Of a DNA stretch of 64,000 nucleotides, positions 31,961 through 40,603 are shown piece after piece. A program made the translations under genes and the position numbers. How positions within the stretch are numbered: position 1 is the stretch's first letter; every line of letters starts with the position of its first letter. Source of the DNA: Yersinia frederiksenii ATCC 33641 (GTDB lineage Bacteria > Pseudomonadota > Gammaproteobacteria > Enterobacterales > Enterobacteriaceae); contig NZ_KN150731.1 in the NCBI RefSeq assembly GCF_000754805.1, forward strand, positions 3,025,886 through 3,089,885. The letters run 5' to 3'. A model generated the notes under the pieces. That model was not told where the DNA came from and made no database searches. It saw only the letters and a list, made by a program, of their open reading frames with translations.

Positions 31961-33505
31961 ATGGCGGTATCTCAACCCTTATCTGCTGCCCCTTGTGGGG
32001 CAGAATATCTGCGGGCGATACTTCGTGCGCCGGTGTATGAGGTGGCGCAAGTCACCCCGCTGCAAGTGATGGAAAAAATCTCTTCCCGCCTGGGTAATAC
32101 CATTTTGGTGAAGCGAGAAGACCGGCAACCGGTGCACAGCTTTAAACTACGCGGTGCGTATGCCATGTTGGCAGGGTTGAATGAAGAGCAGAAAGCGTGT
32201 GGCGTGATAACCGCGTCGGCGGGTAACCATGCGCAAGGTGTGGCGCTTTCGGCCAGTAAACTCGGTATTAAGGCTCTGATTGTGATGCCGGTGGCAACCG
32301 CTGACATCAAAGTTGATGCGGTGCGTAGTTTTGGTGGTGAGGTGCTGCTGTTTGGTGCCAATTTTGATGAAGCCAAAGCTAAAGCTATTACACTGTCCCA
32401 GCAGCAGGGGTATACCTTTGTGCCTCCGTTTGACCATCCGGCAGTGATTGCCGGGCAGGGAACACTGGCGATGGAGTTACTCCAGCAAGACGCACATATT
32501 GACCGGGTATTTGTCCCGGTCGGCGGTGGCGGGCTGGTGGCCGGCGTGGCGGTGCTTATCAAGCAACTGATGCCGCAGATTAAAGTGATTGGGGTTGAGG
32601 CTGAAGATTCCGCGTGTTTACAGGCCGCGTTGAAGGCAGGTAAGCCGGTGGATCTGGCGCGTGTCGGGCTGTTTGCTGAAGGTGTGGCCGTTAAACGCAT
32701 TGGTGATGAGCCTTTCCGCTTGTGTCAGGAGTATCTGGACGAAGTTATTACTGTCGACAGTGATGCTATCTGCGCGGCGGTAAAAGACTTATTTGAAGAT
32801 GTGCGTGCCATTGCGGAGCCTTCAGGCGCGTTGGCACTGGCGGGGCTGAAAAAGTATGTTCAGCAGCACAATATTAAAGGTGAGCGGCTGGCTCATGTGC
32901 TGTCTGGCGCTAATGTTAACTTCCACGGTTTACGTTATGTGTCAGAACGCTGTGAACTGGGTGAGCAGCGCGAAGCCTTACTGGCGGTGACCATCCCGGA
33001 ACAAAAGGGCAGTTTCCTACGTTTTTGTGAGTTGTTGGGCGGCCGTTCAGTGACGGAATTTAACTACCGTTATGCCGATGCAGATAACGCCTGCATTTTC
33101 GTCGGGGTACGTTTAACCCGCGGTTATGCCGAGCGGGCGGAGATTTTGTCCGAGTTGCAGGAGAAAGGTTACCAGGTCGTCGATTTGTCCGATGACGAAA
33201 TGGCGAAGTTACATGTGCGCTATATGGTTGGGGGGCGTCCTTCCAAACCGCTGCGTGAGCGCCTTTTCAGCTTTGAATTCCCGGAGTCACCCGGTGCATT
33301 GCTGAAGTTTCTGCATACCTTGGGTACACATTGGAATATATCTCTGTTTCACTATCGCAGCCATGGCACTGATTTTGGTCGGGTTCTGGCGGGGTTTGAG
33401 TTGTCGGCAACTGAACCGCAATTTGAACAGCACTTGAGCGCACTGGGCTACGATTGCCATGATGAAACGGATAACCCGGCATTTAAATTCTTTTTAGCGG
33501 GTTAG
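31961..33505 (+). CDS. ilvA: IlvA, biosynthetic threonine deaminase
   Basis: This 514-residue enzyme is the same length as in E. coli. The PLP lysine is in HSFKLRGAYAM, the phosphate loop is VGGGGLVAG, and the C-terminal third has two ACT-like regulatory modules (FLRFCELLGGRSVTEFNYR; ALLKFLHTLG) that bind isoleucine and valine. It converts threonine to 2-oxobutyrate, the committed step to isoleucine. It is the last gene of the operon and is followed by a strong terminator. Confidence 0.97.
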   Translation: MAVSQPLSAAPCGAEYLRAILRAPVYEVAQVTPLQVMEKISSRLGNTILVKREDRQPVHSFKLRGAYAMLAGLNEEQKACGVITASAGNHAQGVALSASKLGIKALIVMPVATADIKVDAVRSFGGEVLLFGANFDEAKAKAITLSQQQGYTFVPPFDHPAVIAGQGTLAMELLQQDAHIDRVFVPVGGGGLVAGVAVLIKQLMPQIKVIGVEAEDSACLQAALKAGKPVDLARVGLFAEGVAVKRIGDEPFRLCQEYLDEVITVDSDAICAAVKDLFEDVRAIAEPSGALALAGLKKYVQQHNIKGERLAHVLSGANVNFHGLRYVSERCELGEQREALLAVTIPEQKGSFLRFCELLGGRSVTEFNYRYADADNACIFVGVRLTRGYAERAEILSELQEKGYQVVDLSDDEMAKLHVRYMVGGRPSKPLRERLFSFEFPESPGALLKFLHTLGTHWNISLFHYRSHGTDFGRVLAGFELSATEPQFEQHLSALGYDCHDETDNPAFKFFLAG

Positions 33506-33546
33506 TCGGTGTAGTTAGATATAACTTCATTTTCCTGCCTTATTTA

Positions 33547-33577
33547 AACCCAATCTCAATCGAGGTTGGGTTTTTTT
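33547..33577 (+). terminator. Terminator of ilvGMEDA
   Basis: AACCCAATCTC and GAGGTTGGGTT form an 11-bp stem with one G-U pair around AATC, followed by seven T residues, about 40 bp after the ilvA stop. Confidence 0.93.
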
Positions 33578-33763
33578 ATATTTATCATTCCCGCATTAAT
33601 AATACTTTGAAATTTCATATTTCCTCAAACATTCTTTAAATATGAGAAATATAAATTAAATTGATTATCATCATGTGACTGAAGTTAATGATCTATTAAA
33701 TCACGATTGTATTGCCCTTAATAGGGTTGAGTAGTCCTTAATGAAATAATGGAGTTTATAAAC

Positions 33764-35785
33764 ATGAGTATTTTGGTAAGTTTGGTAGCTACCCAAGAAA
33801 AGGCCTCTAATGCTGAACCGAATCATTCAGATAATGCCAATAGTAGTATATCTGAACCAAAAATTATATCAGATACACTAACTATTTCTGATTTTGAAAC
33901 TGAAGTTAATGAACTTGGAAAACAGAATAGCTATGTATATAAAGATGCAAATGGTAATGTAAGAAAAAATGTCATTATATTGTATAAATATGGTGCGTTT
34001 TATTTTCTGCATGAAACTAATTATGCTTTTTCAAATAACCCCAGTGATGAGCTTTATAGAGCGTCAGTTAATATTGAAGTATATAGTAATGGGGATATAA
34101 TCAGTTCCCATCATTTATCCTATACTGAAGAGCAAAAAATAACAGATAGTGTTAATAAGTACTATTCATATTATCAAAATTATACAGAAGTCCATATTGA
34201 GCGTGATATTAAAAATAACCATACCACAGAGATTGTTACTGAGGTGGATTCTGGTGGTGGTTCGAAGTACGTCAAAGTTGCATATCATAATAAAGATGGA
34301 CATCTCACCAAAGTGGTTGAGGAGTACCGTGCTAATGGTATCTTGACAAAAGAAATTGAAACCAAATATACAGTTTCAGACAGCAATACTGGTGAGGATT
34401 ATAAATCGGCCACTATAACTACACTCTACTTAAAAAGTGGTGCAGTAAATATCCAAACTGATTATTTAGATAAATATGGAAAGAAAAAAAGCACTATTAA
34501 TAAGACCACTCATCGTAACGGTTGGAAGGCCGTAAACGTCACGAGATATAATTATCACTATAAGAATAATAAACATACTATCAACATGTTTGAAGTATGC
34601 AAGCTTAATGATGTTCTTTATAAGACAGTTGAAACTAAAAGTAATGTTTCAGATAGCAATACTGGTGAGATTTATAAATCATTCATTTTGACTACACGTT
34701 ATACCCCCAAGGGTAAAGTCTACAGTACCTGCCGTGAAGATTTTGATGGACAGGGAAATAAAATAGAGTCTAATGAGATAAATACCTCTAATGAAATTAA
34801 AACTAAATATAAAATTTCAGATAGCAATTCTGGTAAGAATTATAAATCGTCTGTTGCGACTACATACTATGGCCCATTAGGTGAAGAACATATCGACAGT
34901 GATTATTTTGATGAACAGGAAAATAAAATAAAAAATGTTCATGAGACCGATCATAAGAACGATTCGAAGAATGTCAAAATTACGAATTATAATTATAATC
35001 AACAGATCACCAAAGAGGTTGAAGAACACTATGTTAATGATCTTCTTATTAAGAGAGTTAAAACTAAATATACAGTTTCAGACGGCGATACTGGTAAGAC
35101 TGATAAATCGGTGGTTATTACTACGCACTATGGCCCTGAGGGTGAAGGCGATATCAAAAAGATTAAAAGTGAATGTTTGGATAAGCAAGGGAATATAATA
35201 AAGACTAATTTAAAAGTATATATTGATAATGTTGTTGATAAAGAGAATATAATAGAGTATGCAATTTTAGACAGCAATGCGAATAGGAGGTATAAGTCAG
35301 TTACTACTTTTATAACATATAGTGTTAATGGGGGATCCAAGGTTGTAAGTGAGTGTTTTAATATGCAGGGGAATATAATAAAATACTCTGAGATGTTATA
35401 TATCAACCATATTCTGAAAGGTGCAAGTGAGAATTATTTTAATGATTCAGGTGTTCGTGAGCGTAATGTTACCATTAATACCAATTATGATACTGATGGA
35501 AATGTTAGTGGCTATAGTGAAATTGAATATAAATATAATAAGTCTAAAGATATCCTAGGTAGGCAGAATAAAGAATATGATATTTATGGTCAGGAGATTA
35601 TCAATATTAAAGATAGAACTATCAACACTTTTGCTAACGTTGGGCCTGATATAAATTCATTAATCGGGGCAATGGGGAGCTTCCTTGCTCAAGAATCGCC
35701 ACTTTCGAGCATCGATTTTTATGTAGAAAGTAATATGCTCAATACTTTTGTAACAGCGGATAACCCATCCAGTATTCAGCAATAA
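33764..35785 (+). CDS. AT-rich orphan gene for a 673-residue repeat protein of unknown function
   Basis: I do not recognise this protein. It is hydrophilic and rich in Asn, Lys, Tyr, Ser and Thr, with no clear signal peptide or membrane segment. The central part (about residues 160-560) is built from degenerate repeats. A core of the type KTKYTVSDSNTGE-YKS-ITT-Y---G is followed by a D-Y-LD-QGN-IK segment, with DSNTG-like motifs at residues 206, 297, 353, 440 and 503. Spacings of 91, 56, 87 and 63 show that some units have lost a segment. The alternating Y/xxxG pattern suggests repeated beta hairpins, loosely like YD or MORN-type repeats; this is inference. The non-repetitive end holds INSLIGAMGSFLAQE. 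GGAG 9 nt before ATG 33764 favours this start over ATG 33749. The base composition is far more AT-rich than the ilv genes on each side, which suggests horizontal acquisition. Confidence 0.85.
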   Translation: MSILVSLVATQEKASNAEPNHSDNANSSISEPKIISDTLTISDFETEVNELGKQNSYVYKDANGNVRKNVIILYKYGAFYFLHETNYAFSNNPSDELYRASVNIEVYSNGDIISSHHLSYTEEQKITDSVNKYYSYYQNYTEVHIERDIKNNHTTEIVTEVDSGGGSKYVKVAYHNKDGHLTKVVEEYRANGILTKEIETKYTVSDSNTGEDYKSATITTLYLKSGAVNIQTDYLDKYGKKKSTINKTTHRNGWKAVNVTRYNYHYKNNKHTINMFEVCKLNDVLYKTVETKSNVSDSNTGEIYKSFILTTRYTPKGKVYSTCREDFDGQGNKIESNEINTSNEIKTKYKISDSNSGKNYKSSVATTYYGPLGEEHIDSDYFDEQENKIKNVHETDHKNDSKNVKITNYNYNQQITKEVEEHYVNDLLIKRVKTKYTVSDGDTGKTDKSVVITTHYGPEGEGDIKKIKSECLDKQGNIIKTNLKVYIDNVVDKENIIEYAILDSNANRRYKSVTTFITYSVNGGSKVVSECFNMQGNIIKYSEMLYINHILKGASENYFNDSGVRERNVTINTNYDTDGNVSGYSEIEYKYNKSKDILGRQNKEYDIYGQEIINIKDRTINTFANVGPDINSLIGAMGSFLAQESPLSSIDFYVESNMLNTFVTADNPSSIQQ

Positions 35786-35845
35786 ATAGTATTTAAAACG
35801 CTATGGGTCAGTGCTATTGATGCCAGTTAACTCAAGGCATAGTTA

Positions 35846-36727
35846 TTATAATAGCCGCCAAAATGCTTCAATCAGCGGTTCATCGAGCCGCTTTTTGGGC
35901 ACACAAACACCTAACTCAAAGGGTTCGACCAGCGAGATATCATCCAATAGAGAGATTCGATTACGTACCGGTTCCGGGCTGTTATCGACGACCACCGATG
36001 GAATCAACGCCACGCCACATCCTAACGCCACCATCGACACAATAGCCTCATGACCGGAAACGGTAGCATATATCAATGGGTTAGTGATGCGTTGGCGGCG
36101 GAACCACAAATCAATACGTTTTCGTGATGGGCCGTGTTCCGGCAAAATAAAGGGAACATTGGCCCAGTCTGGCTGCTCAACCGACACTAACTCTCGTACT
36201 GCACAGGGGAGAGCCGGGGCAATTAACACCAATGGGATCTCGCCAATTTGGGTAAAGGCCACGCTGGTGGGTAAAACTTCAGGGCGACCGGCAATCCCCA
36301 AATCAGCTTCATTGGATTGCACTTTATCGACAGCATCGGCCGCATCGCCAGTGGTGAGTTTGATTTCAACCAGTGGATGGCGGGCTCGGAAACGATCGAG
36401 AATGGGCGGCAAATGGCTGTAAGCGGCAGTGACCGAGCAAAATAACCGCAACTCTCCACTTAATGACGGGCCATGTTGGCCTAATGCATGAAGTAATTGC
36501 TGATATTGTAGCAAGGTTTGTTGAGCAAAAGCCTTCAGCTGAGTACCGGCATCCGTCAATTGTACTGTGCGGTTATCACGCAAAAATAGCGGTTGGCCGA
36601 TAGTCTCTTCTAGCCGCTGGATCTGGCGCGACAAGGTGGATGGACTGACGTGCATGGCCTTGGCTGAGCGGCCAAAATGGCGGCTTTCAGCCAAATGCAG
36701 GAATAATTTTAGGTCGCGTAAATCCAT
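35846..36727 (-). CDS. ilvY: IlvY, LysR-type activator of ilvC
   Basis: This 293-residue LysR protein has the helix-turn-helix at residues 1-60 (MDLRDLKLFLHLAESRHFGRS) and an effector domain that senses acetolactate or acetohydroxybutyrate. It is divergent from ilvC across 229 bp containing its operator, as in E. coli. Normally ilvA and ilvY are close neighbours; here the orphan repeat gene lies between them. Confidence 0.95.
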   Translation of the reverse strand: MDLRDLKLFLHLAESRHFGRSAKAMHVSPSTLSRQIQRLEETIGQPLFLRDNRTVQLTDAGTQLKAFAQQTLLQYQQLLHALGQHGPSLSGELRLFCSVTAAYSHLPPILDRFRARHPLVEIKLTTGDAADAVDKVQSNEADLGIAGRPEVLPTSVAFTQIGEIPLVLIAPALPCAVRELVSVEQPDWANVPFILPEHGPSRKRIDLWFRRQRITNPLIYATVSGHEAIVSMVALGCGVALIPSVVVDNSPEPVRNRISLLDDISLVEPFELGVCVPKKRLDEPLIEAFWRLL

Positions 36728-36762
36728 AGCCGCTTGCCCTCGCGGGGAATGTGAAAAGAACG

Positions 36763-36777
36763 TTGCGAAAATTGCAA
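36763..36777. promoter_or_regulatory. Probable IlvY operator in the ilvY-ilvC spacer
   Basis: TTGCGAAAATTGCAA is a T-N11-A LysR-type dyad (TTGC/GCAA) close to the ilvY start and resembles the tandem operators of E. coli ilvYC. A second weaker element (ATCAATTTCCGCAATG, around 36797) lies nearer ilvC. Binding of IlvY with the inducer would activate ilvC and repress ilvY. Confidence 0.6.
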
Positions 36778-36956
36778 TGTGACATTGTCAATATATCAAT
36801 TTCCGCAATGGATTTCCTGTCATATAGTGAATTCAAGCTAATCCCTAGCACAGACAGGGGATGTGAAAAATATTCAGCACACAAATACAACATTCGTTTG
36901 CAGTAACCAAAAAAAATAGCTGCACCCACAAAACAGAACCCGAACGGAGTAATACC

Positions 36957-38435
36957 ATGGCTAACTATTTCAACACATTGAACCTGCGTCAGCAGTTGGC
37001 GCAATTAGGTAAGTGTCGCTTTATGGCACGAGATGAATTCGCCGATGAAGCAGGCTACCTGAAAGGGAAAAAAGTGGTGATTGTCGGCTGTGGCGCACAA
37101 GGCTTGAACCAAGGCTTGAACATGCGTGACTCCGGTTTGGATGTGGCTTATGCCCTGCGTAAAGAAGCGATTGCCGAGAAGCGCGCTTCATGGCGTAAAG
37201 CGACCGAGAACGGCTTTAAAGTAGGCACCTACGAAGAGTTGATCCCACAGGCAGATTTAGTGGTTAACCTGACGCCAGATAAACAGCATTCTGCGGTAGT
37301 GCAGGCGATTCAGCCATTGATGAAAGATGGCGCAGCACTGGGTTATTCTCATGGTTTCAACATCGTTGAAGTGGGCGAGCAAGTGCGCAAAGACATTACG
37401 GTGGTGATGGTTGCGCCAAAATGCCCAGGTACCGAAGTTCGTGAAGAATACAAACGTGGTTTTGGTGTGCCGACATTGATCGCGGTTCACCCGGAAAACG
37501 ACCCTAAAGGCGAAGGTATGGCGATTGCCAAGGCATGGGCTGCGGCGACTGGCGGCCACCGTGCTGGTGTGTTGGAATCCTCTTTTGTGGCTGAAGTGAA
37601 GTCTGACTTGATGGGCGAGCAAACTATCCTGTGTGGTATGTTGCAGGCCGGTTCACTGCTGTGCTTCGACAAACTGGTTTCTGAGGGTACCGATGCCGCT
37701 TATGCTGAAAAACTGATTCAATTCGGTTGGGAAACCATCACTGAAGCACTGAAACAAGGCGGGATTACGCTGATGATGGACCGTCTGTCCAACCCAGCTA
37801 AATTGCGTGCTTATGCGTTGTCCGAGCAACTGAAAGAGATCATGGCACCGCTGTTCCAGAAACATATGGACGATATCATTTCCGGTGCATTCTCCAGCGG
37901 GATGATGGCTGATTGGGCTGAAGACGACGTTAAATTGCTGAACTGGCGTGAAGAGACTGGCAGAACAGCATTTGAGAATGCGCCACAATATGAAGGCAAA
38001 ATCTCTGAGCAAGAATATTTCGACCATGGCGTGTTGATGATTGCGATGGTAAAAGCTGGGGTAGAATTGGCATTCGAAACTATGGTTGATTCAGGCATCA
38101 TCGAAGAGTCTGCTTATTATGAATCTCTGCATGAGCTGCCATTGATTGCTAACACTATTGCCCGTAAGCGTCTGTATGAGATGAACGTGGTTATCTCTGA
38201 TACTGCGGAATACGGTAACTACCTGTTTGCTAACGCGGCAGTTCCATTGCTGAAAGGCAAATTCATGGATTCTCTGCAAGCCGGGGACTTAGGTAAAAGT
38301 ATTGCCGGTACAGCGGTAGATAATGCTCAACTGCGCGATGTTAACGAAGCCATTCGCAATCACCCAATCGAAGCTGTAGGCCATAAGCTGCGTGGGTATA
38401 TGACCGATATGAAACGTATCGCAGTTGCGGGTTAA
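36957..38435 (+). CDS. ilvC: IlvC, ketol-acid reductoisomerase (class II, long form)
   Basis: This 492-residue enzyme is of the long enterobacterial class, with a duplicated C-terminal knotted domain. The NADPH-binding motif is [18 protein letters not shown], with basic residues (YALRKE) that select NADPH. Mg-binding acidic residues lie in [12 protein letters not shown]. It isomerises and reduces acetohydroxyacids. GGAG 8 nt before ATG fixes the start. It stands alone as a transcript under IlvY control. Confidence 0.97.
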   Translation: MANYFNTLNLRQQLAQLGKCRFMARDEFADEAGYLKGKKVVIVGCGAQGLNQGLNMRDSGLDVAYALRKEAIAEKRASWRKATENGFKVGTYEELIPQADLVVNLTPDKQHSAVVQAIQPLMKDGAALGYSHGFNIVEVGEQVRKDITVVMVAPKCPGTEVREEYKRGFGVPTLIAVHPENDPKGEGMAIAKAWAAATGGHRAGVLESSFVAEVKSDLMGEQTILCGMLQAGSLLCFDKLVSEGTDAAYAEKLIQFGWETITEALKQGGITLMMDRLSNPAKLRAYALSEQLKEIMAPLFQKHMDDIISGAFSSGMMADWAEDDVKLLNWREETGRTAFENAPQYEGKISEQEYFDHGVLMIAMVKAGVELAFETMVDSGIIEESAYYESLHELPLIANTIARKRLYEMNVVISDTAEYGNYLFANAAVPLLKGKFMDSLQAGDLGKSIAGTAVDNAQLRDVNEAIRNHPIEAVGHKLRGYMTDMKRIAVAG

Positions 38436-38454
38436 TCAAGCTATCTGACTTGCC

Positions 38455-38475
38455 TGGCGGGTTTATATCCCGCCA
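38455..38475. terminator. Hairpin after ilvC, possibly bidirectional terminator
   Basis: TGGCGGG, TTTATAT, CCCGCCA form a perfect 7-bp stem between the convergent ilvC and fimbrial operon. No long T-run follows on either strand, so it may act weakly or only protect 3' ends. Confidence 0.5.
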
Positions 38476-38485
38476 TGACTCAACT

Positions 38486-39253
38486 CTATTGTAGATTACT
38501 GCTAAAAGCCTTCGAGTTCCCTAAATCATCAATTAAGACAAAGTTGACCGTGTTACTGCCAGTAATTGGTGAGCGGTTGAGTGGAAAGTCGAGTGCAGAA
38601 AAAGGCGCTATCATCTCCGGTAAGCTTTCTGCCGCACCTAATGTCAGAGAGGCTAATGATGCATAATAAGGCGTCGGGTTATTAACCTTAACCAAGGCCG
38701 TATTATCGTTACGAGCTAACGTAAACGTTAATGCTTTACTCAGTGTTTCACCCGGTGCAGGTAAATTCTTAGGGCGGTAAAATACTTTGTATTGCATGCG
38801 CAAGGCTAATGTAACGAAAGATTCGTCCTCAACTTTAGTGACAGCCTTAGGGGGAATTTCGTAAACATTAAGCCAAAATGCAGATTCCCTATCCGCCGGT
38901 AATTTACTGGCACCGGATAAAATTAACCGCAGGCTGCGCTGTGCCTGTGGTTGTAGCCGAAACAGTGGAGGGAGCACCAATACAGGCGAAATGGCTTTCT
39001 CCGGCGTTGCCATCAAGTCACCGTCATCTACCCAAACCTGTACCGCTACCGGATAATTATTGCTGTTAACCAGTTGCAGTGATTCTTCAGTGCTACCTCC
39101 ACTGAAGATAATACGTGTCCTCTCTGCAATCACGCTTGCCATGGCTGGCACACTCCAAGTCACCATTAGCAATAGCAGTAAACTCACAATCCCGCTATTG
39201 ATGTGCTTGAAAGGCTTGTTATTGGATACGGATAACCACTTGCGCATGCGCAT
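38486..39253 (-). CDS. Second PapD-like fimbrial chaperone
   Basis: This 255-residue periplasmic chaperone has an N-terminal signal region (SLLLLLMVTWSVPAMA), the subunit-anchoring residues in RTRIIFSGG and YKVFYRP, and two immunoglobulin-like domains. It is the last gene of the operon. Its start (ATG 39253 or 39247) lies within the end of the adhesin gene, a 35-nt overlap implying translational coupling. Having its own chaperone next to the tip protein suggests that it serves that subunit, while the first chaperone serves the pilin; this is inference. Confidence 0.9.
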   Translation of the reverse strand: MRMRKWLSVSNNKPFKHINSGIVSLLLLLMVTWSVPAMASVIAERTRIIFSGGSTEESLQLVNSNNYPVAVQVWVDDGDLMATPEKAISPVLVLPPLFRLQPQAQRSLRLILSGASKLPADRESAFWLNVYEIPPKAVTKVEDESFVTLALRMQYKVFYRPKNLPAPGETLSKALTFTLARNDNTALVKVNNPTPYYASLASLTLGAAESLPEMIAPFSALDFPLNRSPITGSNTVNFVLIDDLGNSKAFSSNLQ

Positions 39254-40598
39254 TCACAGCTCCTGGCGTCACAGTTTGCCCGCTGATTTTGCTTAACTCA
39301 GCCCGAAAATTCTCAGTGTAACTATTGCCCCCGCTCACCGCGCCGGTTATTTCTTGTGCGCCTTGGAAGATGCCATACCAGCCGCCACTATTGCCCGTCA
39401 GTGTGACATTTTTTGATAACAGATTGATCGGACTATTATTGCGGTAAATACGAATCCCGACGCCACTTGCTGTACCAGAAGCGCCATAATTATCAGATAC
39501 CAAATGACTGATTCCCCCACTGCCATTCATTAATCCCAATGATTGGGCTTTGGCGGCATTAGCCGCAGGGACCAAAAAGCCCATTGCTACCGTCCCTGCG
39601 GTAACACCAGAGGTAATGCCCGTTTGGCACTGAAAATCCACGCTAAACTCAGCTGAGCTGGTATTGCCACCATTGAGTTCTGCGACAGAAATTCTGGGTA
39701 ATATCACCGTCGGTGTGAAATTGGTAACTGCGCAAATCGTGGTGCGGCGAAAAGTAACATAGTTGTACAGCCCTATCGATGCCGGCCAGGTATCATACCA
39801 ACCGGGCCAGTTCGCTACCGAGTCAGTACCTTCAACGGGGCCATTGATGCCAGGCCCTTTAAAGGCGATATAGGCATGTGGCTGGGTATAAGCGTAGGCA
39901 TAAGAGGCTGCATTATTTGTCGCAGCTCGGGCATAATCAATACGAAATAGCTCGGTATACAGATTACTGAAGTTTTTCGCTTTGACCAGAATACGTCCAG
40001 TGCTGTCCTTATCAAGATCGGTTAAGCGGCGACCTTTCCATAAGCGAGAATAATACTCACCAGTAGATAAGTTTGTTAGCCTGATAACAACATTGCGGAC
40101 ATAGGTGGCAAAACCAGAGGGAACGTTGCCTGCAATTTTTCCATCTTCATTCTTGCCGCCAAAATCATTATCGCCGTTAGTGGCATACATCTCAAACAGC
40201 TGATCAACATCGGCGGCCGCACAGCGGAATAGCACCCGTTCAGGGTCATACCCGGTATTCAAAGCAAAAGTCGTAAAGTTTGATGTGGCAGCCGCTAATA
40301 ACGTACCGTCCGGTTGGAAATTTGCATTGGTGCTAAGGTCAATAACACCCGGCAAACCGAGTGAACCGTTATTGTAATCCAGAGAACCGGCCCATGCACT
40401 GGCAGTGCCATCACCGGCCCCAAGCTGGCTTTGCAGGGTAATTTTGGTGCAGGCCGACCAGGCAGATGTACTGCTCAGGCCGACCAGTAGCATCATGCCG
40501 GCCACAACGGCTGGATAACGGTAATGGGTGGCAGTCGTTGGCCGTGAGACTTCGCAAGACATTAACTGCTTCGTTGGTCTTAACATTATTTTTCTCAT
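39219..40598 (-). CDS. Putative fimbrial tip adhesin / minor subunit
   Basis: This protein of about 459 residues is too long for a structural pilin and has the two-part shape of tip adhesins. A long N-terminal region (about 55-290, with paired cysteines such as SACTKITL and RTTICAVTNF) is followed by a C-terminal pilin-like domain ending AHAQVVIRIQ, a typical donor-strand-exchange tail. The signal peptide core is VVAGMMLLVGLSSTSAWS after a long charged start, so the exact initiation codon is uncertain: ATG 40598 follows the usher stop by 5 nt, and ATG 40586 or a later one are alternatives. No known receptor class is recognisable. Confidence 0.8.
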   Translation of the reverse strand: MRKIMLRPTKQLMSCEVSRPTTATHYRYPAVVAGMMLLVGLSSTSAWSACTKITLQSQLGAGDGTASAWAGSLDYNNGSLGLPGVIDLSTNANFQPDGTLLAAATSNFTTFALNTGYDPERVLFRCAAADVDQLFEMYATNGDNDFGGKNEDGKIAGNVPSGFATYVRNVVIRLTNLSTGEYYSRLWKGRRLTDLDKDSTGRILVKAKNFSNLYTELFRIDYARAATNNAASYAYAYTQPHAYIAFKGPGINGPVEGTDSVANWPGWYDTWPASIGLYNYVTFRRTTICAVTNFTPTVILPRISVAELNGGNTSSAEFSVDFQCQTGITSGVTAGTVAMGFLVPAANAAKAQSLGLMNGSGGISHLVSDNYGASGTASGVGIRIYRNNSPINLLSKNVTLTGNSGGWYGIFQGAQEITGAVSGGNSYTENFRAELSKISGQTVTPGAVNAHAQVVIRIQ

Positions 40599-40603
40599 AA
40601 TTG

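Noticed and set aside
33749-33763. Upstream ATG (33749) for the repeat protein
   Set aside because: The GGAG ribosome-binding site lies inside this extension and is well spaced for ATG 33764.
34379-35285. CRISPR or tandem DNA repeat array in the orphan gene
   Set aside because: The repeats are coding, degenerate and irregularly spaced, without identical direct repeats and unique spacers.
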